Part shown: positions 7,746-17,236 of the stretch, piece after piece
Layout of the letters: each line of letters starts with the position of its first letter
Position numbering within the stretch: the stretch's first letter is position 1
Origin: Acidocella aromatica
GTDB lineage: Bacteria > Pseudomonadota > Alphaproteobacteria > Acetobacterales > Acetobacteraceae
DNA: 64,000 bases
Reading direction: 5' to 3'
Assembly: GCF_014201825.1 (NCBI RefSeq)
Contig: NZ_JACHFJ010000003.1
Span: 62,001-126,000, forward strand
Notes under the pieces: generated by a model
The model's database searches: none
The model's input: only the letters and a program-made list of their open reading frames with translations
What the model was told of the DNA's origin: nothing
Made by a program: the position numbers and the translations under genes

Positions 7746-8852
7746 TTAAGAGATGGTTTCGCTTAGTTTATCAAGTTCCCTGCCAATCTCCAGCGCATAG
7801 GCAAAATACAGTGTGCGCGAGGCTTCGTCGATCTCCTCGCGCAGGGCTGGGCTGGCGGCGTAGTGGCGCATCATGGCCGCGCAGTCGGCAATGCTGCTGA
7901 GCTGGTGCGCCGGGTGGCGCGTGGGCAGGCCCACAAAGGCGTCCACCGTGCCGATCACCGGCTTGCCGAAGGACAGCGCCTCCACGGTTTTAATCTTGAG
8001 GCCCGTTCCGCCGCTCATTGGGTTGATGACGCAGCGGATCGCGGCGTAAAACTCCTTCAGCTCCTTCACGAAGCCGAGCAGGTAAGGCGCGGATTTAAGC
8101 GCGAGCGGCTGTTTGAGGATGCCGCCCGCCAGCAGCCAGTCCACGCCCTGGCCCGCGGCCAAGTCCTCGTCGAGGATCTGGATGGAGCGGACATTCCAAG
8201 GATTGCCGCTGCCCAGATAGCCGAACATGAAGCGCGGCGCCTCGGTTTGCGGGGCGATGAGGAAGCGCGGTTCCATCAAATGGCCGATGGTCATGGCCGG
8301 TACGCCCACCCGGGCGCGGATGTTGGCGGTTTCCTGGTCCTGGATGCCAAGCAGCAGATCGGCTCGGTTGAAGCCGCGCTCTTCCTCGGCCAGGCTGGTG
8401 AAGAACCAGCGAGGCTCCATGCCCTCGCGGATGGAAACCAGATGCCGGCCGCCGAACAGGTCGTGCGTGTCGATGATCTTGAGCGTGTCCGTAAGGCCGG
8501 TGAGAACCTTGGACATCCACACATAGTTCACCAGCACGGCATCGTAGCGCTTTTGGGTATGCAGCGCGGCCACGGCGGCGCAGAGCGCGTCGGGGCACCA
8601 GTCGTCGATGCCCCAATGGCGGGCGAAGCTGGGCTCGGGCAGCGGTGTTGAGGGCAGGAAGTGGAACTCGTGCCAGAACGCCTCCATATCGCGGCGGGAG
8701 TGCGGGGTGATGCCCTCCATGCCGTAATAAAAGAAGTCCAGCGTGAAGCCGCGCTGCATGAGCTGAGAGGACAAGGTAAGAATCCGCGCCGCATTGCCCT
8801 GGTTGGAAGGGTGGCTGGGCACAGGGGAGACAACGAGAATGCGCTTGCTCAT
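7746..8852 (-). CDS. GT4-family glycosyltransferase
   Basis: 368 residues starting at MSKRILVVSPVPSHP. The frame is open further upstream, but that extension would run back through the neighbouring gene. The N-terminal domain has the usual GT-B opening (ILVVSPVPS, then GNAARI). The C-terminal domain has FGYLGSGNPWN and the donor-site region NPMSGGTGLKIKTVEALSFGKPVIG, which is the GT1/GT4 layout. It is the last gene of a minus-strand series of four (12700 to 7746), with 8 bases between it and the preceding stop. The sugar specificity is unknown. Confidence 0.85.
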   Translation of the reverse strand: MSKRILVVSPVPSHPSNQGNAARILTLSSQLMQRGFTLDFFYYGMEGITPHSRRDMEAFWHEFHFLPSTPLPEPSFARHWGIDDWCPDALCAAVAALHTQKRYDAVLVNYVWMSKVLTGLTDTLKIIDTHDLFGGRHLVSIREGMEPRWFFTSLAEEERGFNRADLLLGIQDQETANIRARVGVPAMTIGHLMEPRFLIAPQTEAPRFMFGYLGSGNPWNVRSIQILDEDLAAGQGVDWLLAGGILKQPLALKSAPYLLGFVKELKEFYAAIRCVINPMSGGTGLKIKTVEALSFGKPVIGTVDAFVGLPTRHPAHQLSSIADCAAMMRHYAASPALREEIDEASRTLYFAYALEIGRELDKLSETIS

Positions 8853-8860
8853 GCGTGTTC

Positions 8861-9883
8861 TCACGAGCTCAGTTCTATGCGGTCGATGCATACGAACAGT
8901 TTCGCGTTGCCGCCTTCGGGCACGTGGCCCTCGGGTACCCACAGGCCAAGGACCAAAGGGGCTTCCAGAGTGTCCGGCAACTCGGCGGACACACAGCCGG
9001 ACCTCTCCGACCAGACCTCGACATGTGGCTGGACGGCGGTGCCGTTGATCAGTAGGCGCATTGCCCGCAGGTTTTGCGTTGTCAGCGCGTTGGGCACGAT
9101 CACCCGCACCCGGCGGAAGCGCTGGGCGGTAGGGCCAAGCAGGATGCGCGCATGCGGCTCGCCGCTGAACCACAACCAAGCGTACTGCCTGTCGCCTTCG
9201 GGGGTTTTTGTGCCGTCGTGGACAAGCGAGAACGGATTTAGCGAGGCTTGTGTCCATGTCTGGCAGCCGGGGGGGAGGAACACCATCAGGGTGTCGGGCT
9301 CATCGCCGTCATGGCTGGCAAAGCGCATGTCCACGGCCGCGGTCTTGCCCGCGGTTTCGAGGCTCCGCAACAGTACGGCGGTCTCGGTTTCCGCGCTGAG
9401 CAGGCAGAAGCCTTCATCCGTCTCGTCCTGTATCAGGCGGAAGAAGCAGCGCCCCGTATATCCGATGTCACGCAGCGCTTGTAACGCCTCGTTGTCCCCT
9501 TCTGGAGCCAGGAGCAGTAGTGGCGGCAGGGATTCGGCTTGGCGCAAGGATGCTGCGGCATCAACGGCGTTGGTAGTGTGCAGAGCGACTAGCAGCGGCT
9601 GGTCGGCGGCAGTCGCGGCTTCCAAGGCCCCTGGCAGAGCCGCTGCGAAAGGTAAAATTGGTTGCGTGCCACCGCTCTGACGGAAGCGCGCGTAAAATTC
9701 GGCCGCTTCGTCCGGCATGTTGCTGGCAAAAAAGGTCAGTTCCGCCGGTGTGTCGGCGAGAAGGAAGGGCGCGGTTGGAAACAGAGTGTCAAGCACCTGC
9801 AGGCCGGGAAGTACGGCCCTCATCATGTTCAGCGCCAGCGCGGCAAAGCGCGGCGGACTCGCCGTGGCAGAGGAGGTGCTCAT
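8861..9883 (-). CDS. Unrecognised protein in the glycan operon
   Basis: 340 residues, no signal peptide or membrane segment, and no family I can name. The N-terminal half is rich in Ala and Leu with alternating strands and helices. The C-terminal half is richer in beta-strand patterns and reads like a lectin or carbohydrate-binding beta-sandwich (for example RVRVIVPNAL and MRLLINGTAVQPHVEVW). Its ATG overlaps the stop of the upstream GT4 gene by 4 bases, and the next GT4 gene follows 8 bases after its stop, so all three are translated together. An accessory or acceptor-recognition role is inference. Confidence 0.7.
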   Translation of the reverse strand: MSTSSATASPPRFAALALNMMRAVLPGLQVLDTLFPTAPFLLADTPAELTFFASNMPDEAAEFYARFRQSGGTQPILPFAAALPGALEAATAADQPLLVALHTTNAVDAAASLRQAESLPPLLLLAPEGDNEALQALRDIGYTGRCFFRLIQDETDEGFCLLSAETETAVLLRSLETAGKTAAVDMRFASHDGDEPDTLMVFLPPGCQTWTQASLNPFSLVHDGTKTPEGDRQYAWLWFSGEPHARILLGPTAQRFRRVRVIVPNALTTQNLRAMRLLINGTAVQPHVEVWSERSGCVSAELPDTLEAPLVLGLWVPEGHVPEGGNAKLFVCIDRIELSS

Positions 9884-11376
9884 GCCAGCTCGCCCTTCAG
9901 CACCAGGGCTACGCCAGCATAGCGGTCATCTTCCAGCCGGCGAGGTTGTGAACGGTCCTGCTCGACGTTCACGGTACGAACTTCCATATTATTGGGCAGG
10001 ATCTCCTGAAACAGTAACGGGCGTTGCAGGCTGGCCTGTGCCAGTTGCTCGCTGGACGAGGCGAGTAGTTGAATCTCAACTTGGCCCTGGCAATGGCTGG
10101 TGCAGGCCTTGATGTCCTCCCGCAGAGAATAGGAGTTGATAGGAAAACTGAAGCGATGCGAGCCAATGCGGCGGCGTGGCTGGTTGCGCGGTGGGTGGCT
10201 GGTTTGAGTGCTTATGAGGTCGACATAAGCACGGGCCACGGCTTCTGGCGCCCATTCGCCACGGGCCAGGGACAGGGCCTGGTTGCCGAATGATGCGCGT
10301 AATTGCGGATCGCCCAGCAGAGCCAACAACCCATCCACCAGGGCTGGGATCGTGTCGTTTACCGGAATGTGCATGACCGCGTCGGTTGGCAGATCGGCAT
10401 AAGCGGCGGTGGCGTTGACCACGCAGCATCGTCCGGCGGCCATGGCGCGCGCCAGCGTGCCGGAGCTCTCGCCGACCGAGGGGAAGCGCAGATTGACTAG
10501 AATGTCGCAGGAGGCGATGCATTCATTCAGTTCCGCCTCGGTGAGGTAGCCGGTAATTCGGCTGCGCGCCTTCACGTTTGGGTGTTGGTTCAGTAGTCCA
10601 GAGAGGTCGTATTCTTCCGGCCGTTCCTTTCCGGCATGGACCCAGAAGAAGTCGATGCCCATCGCGGCGATCCGGTCCAGAGCGGCGACGAGCCAGTCGA
10701 ACCGCTTGGCGAAAGTTGCAAAGCCAGAGGTGACGATGAGTGGTACGCCCTGGGGCACGTCGAGCGTACCATGCACATAGTCCTCGCTGCGCTCATCCGG
10801 AGGCAGGGCGAGATGTGGAATGACATGCACGCGTGCGGCGGCGTCCTCGCCGTAGAGCAGGCGGATGCGGTTGCGGGCGAAGCGCGAATGCACGACGACT
10901 GCGGAACTAAGCGTCAGCACTTCGTCCAGCATGTCGAACAATGCGTAGTTAGCAGCAGTCTTGATTTGTTCCTCGAACCAGTGCCGGGCAAAGACCTCGC
11001 CCATTTTTTCCGATGTCGCTCTCAGGTTGCGGACCATCATGGGCTGGGTCGCGCCGCTGACCTCATAGAGATAATGCAGGTTCTGGTCGTGCAGCGTCGT
11101 CACGCCGCCCCATTGGCGCAGGGCCTGCAATACGAAGATATGGCCGGGATTGTTGCCGATCTGGTGCAGAATTGGTTGATCCTGGGGCAGATAGCGGAAA
11201 GCCTGAAGAGGTTCGCGGATGGGCACGCCCTCGGGCAGGATGCCGTCGGGCTGGTTGGTATACACGGCGCAGCGTGTCTCGTGGCGTAAGGCCGAGACCA
11301 AGTGGTAAGTGTAGTCGGCGATACCGTTCTGCTCAGGCGGAATCGGTGAGAAGATCGCCAGTTCGCGTTCAAGCAT
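9880..11376 (-). CDS. GT4-family glycosyltransferase with a C-terminal extension
   Basis: 498 residues from the ATG at 11376 (MLERELAIFSP). The longer open frame upstream would overlap the preceding gene and lacks family similarity. The GT-B start is IFSPIPPEQNGIADYTYHL. The donor region is VNLRFPSVGESSGTLARAMAAG with the E-x-SSGTLARAM pattern of this subfamily. Residues from about 400 onward are an extra domain of about 100 residues beyond the normal length, ending in a beta-rich segment that I do not recognise. It overlaps both neighbours (8 bases upstream, 4 downstream), so the unit of 443-aa protein, GT4 and 340-aa protein is tightly coupled. Confidence 0.83.
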   Translation of the reverse strand: MLERELAIFSPIPPEQNGIADYTYHLVSALRHETRCAVYTNQPDGILPEGVPIREPLQAFRYLPQDQPILHQIGNNPGHIFVLQALRQWGGVTTLHDQNLHYLYEVSGATQPMMVRNLRATSEKMGEVFARHWFEEQIKTAANYALFDMLDEVLTLSSAVVVHSRFARNRIRLLYGEDAAARVHVIPHLALPPDERSEDYVHGTLDVPQGVPLIVTSGFATFAKRFDWLVAALDRIAAMGIDFFWVHAGKERPEEYDLSGLLNQHPNVKARSRITGYLTEAELNECIASCDILVNLRFPSVGESSGTLARAMAAGRCCVVNATAAYADLPTDAVMHIPVNDTIPALVDGLLALLGDPQLRASFGNQALSLARGEWAPEAVARAYVDLISTQTSHPPRNQPRRRIGSHRFSFPINSYSLREDIKACTSHCQGQVEIQLLASSSEQLAQASLQRPLLFQEILPNNMEVRTVNVEQDRSQPRRLEDDRYAGVALVLKGELA

Positions 11377-12700
11377 GGCTTTCCGCCCGTACCTTTGCCG
11401 GGCGGTAATGGAAATCGACCTTTTCTGCCGCAACCGAAAGGATGCGTGTATCCGTGGTGCCTTCGTCGGTTGCGGGGCAGCCGCTATTGAAGCTCTCCAC
11501 GCGGATCGACTGCGCATAGATTTCCTGCGCTCCCTGCGGCGCGGAGAAGGTCACCAGGTAATGGCCGCCGAACTTGGAGGTGGTGACGTTGAACTCCACA
11601 TCATCGGCGGTGACGCGAAGCAGTGGCTCGGCCGCCCCGTACACATGGGTGATGAGGAAATCCATCCGGGAGATTGGGAGGTTGGGGTAGGGGTTGTTGA
11701 CCAGCGCTGTCTGGCCCATCCACCGGAAGGGACCGCTGTCATTACGTTCTAGGTCATACCAGCCGAAGGCAAAAAGGTTTGAATCGACCCTGGCCTCGGC
11801 ATTGTGGATGGCCTGTGACTGGATCTGCGCCGTCTCTCCGCTGACCGTTTGGCTGCGGGCTTCAGTCAAAGCCCGCAGGAAGGTCATTGGATCGCTCTTC
11901 GTCTCAAAGGCGTTGGCGAAATGATCGAGTACGATGGAAGTGGCATATTCGATGAACGCATCCACCCGCTCCTGTTGCAGGGTGAGGCGACGCTGGAAAT
12001 TAGCGTTCAACATCTCCACCTGCGCCGATGCGCTTCTTTGCAGCTGGCGCATTTCTTCTTCGAGCTTGAGCAGGCGTTGTCCGTCGGCTGCCGGATCGTT
12101 GCGCGTGTACGAGAAGTTGGCCAGGGGATAATCGATCCCGCTGACATGCAGGTCGATGTTCAGTCCGCTTTCCACAAAATCTGCCGGGCGGATGGGGACA
12201 GCGAAGCGGCAGGCGGCGCCCCCCGTATCGCGAGCGGCGGGTGGCTCGACCACGACCGAGCGGATTACTACACCATTGAGGCGAATATAAGCGTGCGGGA
12301 TGGAAGCAGCATTGCCACGCAGTACAAGCGAACCGCGCAACAGCCCAGCTTCGAGAGAGAGGTTTTCCGCTTTGATCTCCCCCTGCCCCACCAACGCCAT
12401 TACGTCCTCCGGGGATTTGATCGCCAGGGGAGGGGCAATTTCCTCATCGCCGAAGCAGATACGCAGCTGTCCGGGCAATTGTACGTTGGGGAAATAGTTC
12501 ACAGGTAGATCGATATGCTGCCCAGCCTCGAACTTGCCCGCGACCTGTGTCGAGCTGAGCAGAATGCCCCGTACCAGAACATCGATATTTCCCTTGATGG
12601 CACAAGGAACGCCAAACGTGAGGCGCAGCCGCTGTGGCAGCAACGAAACATGCTGCGCAGCAGCGGTTGGAAGTACGGTTTTAAATGCCGCTTTGGCCAT
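11369..12700 (-). CDS. Unrecognised coiled-coil protein in the glycan operon
   Basis: 443 residues. Residues about 1-210 are beta-strand rich, with two similar segments that look like tandem beta-sandwich domains. Residues about 215-255 (KLEEEMRQLQRSA and onward) form a probable coiled coil. The C-terminal 150 residues are again beta-rich. No signal peptide is visible. It is the first gene of the coupled minus-strand set and overlaps the GT4 start by 8 bases. I cannot assign a family. A scaffold or glycan-binding partner of the GT4 enzyme is a guess based on coupling. Confidence 0.68.
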   Translation of the reverse strand: MAKAAFKTVLPTAAAQHVSLLPQRLRLTFGVPCAIKGNIDVLVRGILLSSTQVAGKFEAGQHIDLPVNYFPNVQLPGQLRICFGDEEIAPPLAIKSPEDVMALVGQGEIKAENLSLEAGLLRGSLVLRGNAASIPHAYIRLNGVVIRSVVVEPPAARDTGGAACRFAVPIRPADFVESGLNIDLHVSGIDYPLANFSYTRNDPAADGQRLLKLEEEMRQLQRSASAQVEMLNANFQRRLTLQQERVDAFIEYATSIVLDHFANAFETKSDPMTFLRALTEARSQTVSGETAQIQSQAIHNAEARVDSNLFAFGWYDLERNDSGPFRWMGQTALVNNPYPNLPISRMDFLITHVYGAAEPLLRVTADDVEFNVTTSKFGGHYLVTFSAPQGAQEIYAQSIRVESFNSGCPATDEGTTDTRILSVAAEKVDFHYRPAKVRAESHA

Positions 12701-12789
12701 TATCTTTCACCGGTGCGTGTCGCAGGAAACCCAGCGGAGGGCAGGGGGCAAGCAGCATGCGCAGCCTGGAAACGCAATAGACGCACCAC

Positions 12790-14256
12790 TCAATTCCGAC
12801 CGTAAGTATCCTCGAACCGGACGATATCATCCTCGCCCAGATACGACCCCACCTGCACCTCGATCAGCACCAGCGGGATCTTGCCGGGGTTTTCCAGCCG
12901 GTGAACGCTGCCCAGCGGCAGGTATACGCTTTCGTTCTCACGCAGCAGGGTTTCCTCGCCGTCGCGGTGAACGAGCGCGGTGCCCGCCACGACAATCCAG
13001 TGCTCGGCGCGGTGGAAATGTTTCTGCAGCGAGAGCTTGTTGCCTGGCTGCACGACGATGCGCTTCACCTGGAAACGGTCGCCGAAGATCAGGGACTCAT
13101 AGAAGCCCCAGGGGCGGTAGCAGCGGTTATGGGTGGTGCCCTCGTCGCGCTTGGCCGCCTTCAACCGGTCGACGACCTTCTTCACGTCCTGTGCGTAATC
13201 GCGGTGCAGAGCGAGCACAGCATCCTCGGTGGTGACGATCACCGCGTCCTTCAACCCGACCACGGCGGTGAGCATGCCGTCGGAGCGGACGTAGCAATCC
13301 GTTGCCTTTTCCAGCAGCGCGTCGCCATGCACCACGTTGCCGGCGGCGTCCTTGTGGCCCATCTCCCACAGCGCGCTCCAGCTGCCGACATCGGACCAGC
13401 CGATATCGCACGGCACTACGGCGGCGCGCTCGGTGCGCTCGGCCACGGCGTAGTCCAGGCTGATATCGGGGCAAACGGCGAACGCATCCTTGGCGAGGCG
13501 GATGAAGTCCAGATCCTCCTTGCGGCCGCTGAGGGACTTGCGCACGGCGGCCAGCACCTCCGGCGCATGGATCTGCATCTCGTCCAGCAGGGTCTTCGCG
13601 GTGAACACGAACATGCCGGAGTTCCACATATACCCGCCAGCTTCCAGCATGGCGACGGCTCCGGCGCGCTCGGGTTTCTCGAGGAAGCGGTTGACGCGGC
13701 AGGCGCCCGGCAGCTTCGCCAGCTCAGGCCCGACCTCGATATAGCCATAGCCGGTTTCCGGCGCGGTGGGCTTGATGCCGAAGGTGACGACATACCCAGC
13801 CTTGGCGGCCTTGTAGGCGGCGGAGAGGGCGGCGCGCAGGGCGGCGTTGTCCTCGATGGCGGCGTCGGCTGCCATCATCCACAGCACGGTTTCGGGATCG
13901 TCCTCGGCGGCGAGGAGTGCTGCGGCGGTGATGGCGGGGGCGGAGTTGCGGCCGAAGGGCTCCAGCAGGATGGTGCCGCCGGCAACGCCGATGTCGCGCA
14001 GCTGCTCGGCGACGAGGAAGCGGTGTTCCTCGTTACAGACGATGATGGGCTTGGAGAAGCCGGAACCCACGGAGCGCAGGGCGGTATCCTGAATGAGCGA
14101 GCGCTCGGTCACCAGTGGCCAGAACTGCTTGGGGAAGCTGGCGCGCGAGACGGGCCAAAGGCGCGACCCCGTACCGCCGGACAGGATGACTGGTGTCACG
14201 TGAAAATCGGGTGCTTCAGAGGTCTGTTCGCCACCGACTTGAACCAGTTCATTCAT
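12790..14256 (-). CDS. manC: Mannose-1-phosphate guanylyltransferase / mannose-6-phosphate isomerase
   Basis: 488 residues. The N-terminal nucleotidyltransferase carries VTPVILSGGTGSRLWPVSR and FPKQF, the pyrophosphorylase loop. The C-terminal cupin domain (RPWGFYESL, then HFHRAEHWIVVAGTA) is the type II phosphomannose isomerase. The enzyme makes mannose-1-phosphate available and forms GDP-mannose, the donor for mannosyl, fucosyl or related sugars. I chose the ATG at 14256 over one 10 codons upstream because AAGGGAAG lies at the right distance before it. It sits beside the glycan genes it would supply, separated from the 443-aa gene by 89 bases. Family length is normal. Confidence 0.95.
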   Translation of the reverse strand: MNELVQVGGEQTSEAPDFHVTPVILSGGTGSRLWPVSRASFPKQFWPLVTERSLIQDTALRSVGSGFSKPIIVCNEEHRFLVAEQLRDIGVAGGTILLEPFGRNSAPAITAAALLAAEDDPETVLWMMAADAAIEDNAALRAALSAAYKAAKAGYVVTFGIKPTAPETGYGYIEVGPELAKLPGACRVNRFLEKPERAGAVAMLEAGGYMWNSGMFVFTAKTLLDEMQIHAPEVLAAVRKSLSGRKEDLDFIRLAKDAFAVCPDISLDYAVAERTERAAVVPCDIGWSDVGSWSALWEMGHKDAAGNVVHGDALLEKATDCYVRSDGMLTAVVGLKDAVIVTTEDAVLALHRDYAQDVKKVVDRLKAAKRDEGTTHNRCYRPWGFYESLIFGDRFQVKRIVVQPGNKLSLQKHFHRAEHWIVVAGTALVHRDGEETLLRENESVYLPLGSVHRLENPGKIPLVLIEVQVGSYLGEDDIVRFEDTYGRN

Positions 14257-14431
14257 CCGCAAGCTTCCCTTCACTTTGCAGCGCAATATGGGCTGTTTTC
14301 AATTGGCTTGGCAATAGGAAAGGCTTGGTTTGCAGCTGTCTAACGCGGGCTATTCAGACGAAAATTCGTGGCGCGTGATGGGGGAGGATTGGTGCGACAT
14401 CGAGAATATATGTCGGGGGTGGCATGGGCTG

Positions 14432-15244
14432 TTATTCGGACGGGCTGTGCATCCAGCTCGGCCGGTGCGGGGTGATCCGGGCCTCGCCCGCAACAAGCGG
14501 CTTCTCCAGCGCATCCATCCGCAGCATGGCCAGGGCGATGCTGCCCACTGACGAGCGGATGTCCCCCACTTCTTGGCCTTCGGCTGTAATTGGCGTGCCA
14601 GGGGCGGGGGCGGGGCCATCAAGCTCCACGGGGAGCAGGCGGCGTTTCACCAGCCCGCGATATTTCGTCCGCGCCGTCAGCTCCTGGCCCATATAGCAGC
14701 CTTTGTCCCAGGCGATGCCGTGCAGCTCGTCGAACCCCGCCTCCAGCAGCAGGGTTTTCTCGGGTTCCAAATCCGGTGCGCCGTCGGGCAGGCCGAGCGC
14801 GATGCGGTGCGCGGCATAATCTGCCTCAGTGGCGTTGGTGGGCAGGGGCGTGGGGCTGAGCAGCCGCCCCCCGGCCTCGGGCAGGCGCGGGTCGGGGGTG
14901 GAAATCGCGGTCTCGGGGGGCGCGCCGTTCCATGCGGCATATACGGTGTAAGCCTCGGAGGCATCCTCCAGCTCCACGGCGGCGCGCAGCCGGTAGCGGC
15001 GCAGCTTGGTCAGCAGGGTAGGGATGTCGGCGCGCGGGGCGTCGAGCAGCAGCGCGTCGTCCGTGGCAAAAATGAAGAAATCCGACAAATACTTGCCCTG
15101 TGGAGTCAGCAGCGCGGCCCAGACGGCATGGCCGTGGGCGGCTTTCGCCGCGTCGTTGCTGACAAGGCCGTTGAGGAAGGCGATGCGGTCGGCGCCGCTG
15201 ATGCGGAGCACGCCGCGCTGGGGCAGGAGGGCCAGTTTCTTCAT
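14432..15244 (-). CDS. ygfZ: YgfZ/GcvT-like folate-binding Fe-S assembly protein
   Basis: 270 residues. The signature KGCYMGQELTART (K-G-C-Y-x-G-Q-E) lies at about residue 180. The rest has the GcvT-like fold with RISGADRIAFLNGLVSND near the N-terminus. YgfZ (IBA57 in mitochondria) uses folate and its conserved cysteine to help mature certain 4Fe-4S enzymes. It is a single gene divergent from the heptosyltransferase gene at 15324. The 175 bases between its stop and manC hold no gene I can support. Confidence 0.93.
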   Translation of the reverse strand: MKKLALLPQRGVLRISGADRIAFLNGLVSNDAAKAAHGHAVWAALLTPQGKYLSDFFIFATDDALLLDAPRADIPTLLTKLRRYRLRAAVELEDASEAYTVYAAWNGAPPETAISTPDPRLPEAGGRLLSPTPLPTNATEADYAAHRIALGLPDGAPDLEPEKTLLLEAGFDELHGIAWDKGCYMGQELTARTKYRGLVKRRLLPVELDGPAPAPGTPITAEGQEVGDIRSSVGSIALAMLRMDALEKPLVAGEARITPHRPSWMHSPSE

Positions 15245-15323
15245 GCGCGGAAGATGAGCGAGGCACGGGCTGGCGGCAAGCCCGGTTTGCGGCGGCAGGC
15301 AAACGCGCTAGACCCGGCCCGGC

Positions 15324-16220
15324 ATGAAGAAAATTCTGTTCATCACCTCGTCGCGCATAGGCGATGCGGTGATCTCCTGCGGCATTCTGGAGCGTCTGCG
15401 GCTGGACAACCCGCAGGCCCGCTTCACCATCGCCTGCGGCGCGGTGGCCGAGGGAGTGTTCACCCGCTTCCCGGCGCTGGACCGGTTGATCGTGTTCGAA
15501 AAGCGCCCCTATTCGTCGCACTGGCTGTGGCTGTGGCGGCAGGTGGTGGGGCAAATGTGGGATCTGGTGGTGGATGTCCGCAGCTCGGGCGTTTCGCTGT
15601 TCCTGGCGGCGCGGCGGCGCAAGATCATCAAGGGTGGCCGCCGTCCCGGACGGCGCTATCGGCAGCTAGGCGCGGCTTTGGGGTTCGATCCCGCCCCGCT
15701 GCCCGTGGCCTGGACCGCCCCGGCGGATGACGCCAAGGCCGCTGCCCTGTTGGGCGAAGGTCCGGTGATCGCCTTGGCTCCCACCGCGAATTGGGACGGT
15801 AAGATCTGGCCGCCAGAACGGTTCGTCGCGGTATTCAACGCCTTGGCGGCACAGATGCCCGGCGCGCGCGCCGCCATCTTTGGCGGGCCGGGGGTGGATG
15901 AAGCCCGCCGCGCAGCTCCAGTGTTGGCGGCCTTGCCAGGGGCGATCGACCTTGTCGGCAAGCTCTCGCTGCCCGAGGCCGCAGCCTGCCTGCGCCGGAG
16001 CAAGATATTCATTGGCAATGATTCCGGGCTGATGCACCTCGCCGCCGCGGCGGGAACGCCCACGCTGGGGCTGTTTGGCCGCTCCAAGGCCAGCGAATAT
16101 GCGCCAGCCGGGCCGCGCACGGCCATCGCCGTGGCGCCGGGGCCGGAGGGCGAGGCGCCAATGGCTGGGCTGCAAGTGGCCGACGTGCTACAGGCGGCGC
16201 AGAACCTATTATGCGCATAG
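15324..16220 (+). CDS. GT9 heptosyltransferase-like glycosyltransferase
   Basis: 298 residues. The N-terminus ILFITSSRIGDAVISCGIL and the C-terminal motif IFIGNDSGLMHLAAAAGTPTLGLFG are diagnostic of the ADP-heptose:LPS heptosyltransferase family (WaaC/WaaF/RfaF). It would add a heptose or similar sugar to LPS core on the cytoplasmic face. The precise position (I, II or other) cannot be set. It starts a plus-strand run in which the next gene overlaps by 10 bases, and asnB and a dihydroorotase follow. It is somewhat shorter than classical WaaF. Confidence 0.87.
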   Translation: MKKILFITSSRIGDAVISCGILERLRLDNPQARFTIACGAVAEGVFTRFPALDRLIVFEKRPYSSHWLWLWRQVVGQMWDLVVDVRSSGVSLFLAARRRKIIKGGRRPGRRYRQLGAALGFDPAPLPVAWTAPADDAKAAALLGEGPVIALAPTANWDGKIWPPERFVAVFNALAAQMPGARAAIFGGPGVDEARRAAPVLAALPGAIDLVGKLSLPEAAACLRRSKIFIGNDSGLMHLAAAAGTPTLGLFGRSKASEYAPAGPRTAIAVAPGPEGEAPMAGLQVADVLQAAQNLLCA

Positions 16221-17236
16221 CCCAGGTGATGGCCGGCGCCGCCAATGGCGGGGCCGAACTCTTCTACGAACGCATGACCGGCGCGCTCGCCCGCGCGGGG
16301 CAGGAGGTGCTGCCTGTCATCCGCCGCGAGGAAGCCCGCGCCGCGCGCCTTGCCGCCACGGGGTTGGCCCCGGTGCAGTTCCGCTTCGGCGGGAAGCTGG
16401 ATTTTCTCACGACCCCCGGCATCCGCCGCGCCTTGCAGGGCTTCAAGCCCGACATCACCATGGCCTGGATGAGCCGCGCCGCCGCCCATCTGCCGCGCGG
16501 GCCATGGGTGAATATCGGCCGGCTCGGCGGGTATTACGATCTCAAATATTTCCGCACCTGCCGCTATCTCGTCGGCAATACGCGCGGCATCGTGGACTAC
16601 ATCGCGGGCACCGGCTTTCCCGCCGAGCGCACCGCATACCTGCCCAATTTCGTCACCGATTTCGCCGCCGATACTCCAGCCTCCCGCGCCGAGCTGGGCA
16701 TCCCCGAGGGCGCGCCCCTGCTGCTCGGCCTCGGGCGGCTGCACGGGGTAAAAGGGTTCGACACGCTGATCCGCGCCATGGCCCACCTGCCGGATGTGTA
16801 TTGCGTCATCGCGGGCGAGGGGCCGGAACGCGCCAGCCTGGAAAAGCTGGTGGCGGAGCTGCAGCTGGGCGGGCGCGTGAAGTTGCCCGGCTGGCGGCGG
16901 GACACGGGGGCGCTGCTCAAGGCGGCGGATGTGTTCGTCTCTTCCTCCCGCCACGAGCCGCTGGGCAATATGGTGCTGGAGGCGTTCTCCTCCGCCACCC
17001 CGGTGCTGGCCGCCAGCGCCGAGGGGCCAAGCGAGGTGATCCGCGACGATGAGGATGGCGTGCTGGTGCCGGTGGACGATGTGGCGCGGCTGGCCATCGC
17101 CGCGCGGCTGCTGCTGGGCGATGCCGAGCTGCGCGCCAAGCTGGCCGCGGCCGGGCGGGCGCGGTTCGAGCGCGAGTTCTCCGAGGCGGCGGTCGTCGAT
17201 ATCTGGCTGGATTTCTTTGCCAAGGTAACGCGTTGA
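16211..17236 (+). CDS. GT4-family glycosyltransferase
   Basis: 341 residues. The N-terminus is RIAQVMAGAANGGAELFYER, with the GGAE loop seen in GT4 enzymes. The C-terminal domain has LLGLGRLHGVKGFDTLI and the E-x7-E region HEPLGNMVLEAFSSATPVLA. It overlaps the GT9 gene by 10 bases, and its stop shares one base with the asnB start (TGATG). It is likely an LPS-core or O-antigen transferase acting with the GT9 enzyme (inference). Confidence 0.88.
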   Translation: MRIAQVMAGAANGGAELFYERMTGALARAGQEVLPVIRREEARAARLAATGLAPVQFRFGGKLDFLTTPGIRRALQGFKPDITMAWMSRAAAHLPRGPWVNIGRLGGYYDLKYFRTCRYLVGNTRGIVDYIAGTGFPAERTAYLPNFVTDFAADTPASRAELGIPEGAPLLLGLGRLHGVKGFDTLIRAMAHLPDVYCVIAGEGPERASLEKLVAELQLGGRVKLPGWRRDTGALLKAADVFVSSSRHEPLGNMVLEAFSSATPVLAASAEGPSEVIRDDEDGVLVPVDDVARLAIAARLLLGDAELRAKLAAAGRARFEREFSEAAVVDIWLDFFAKVTR

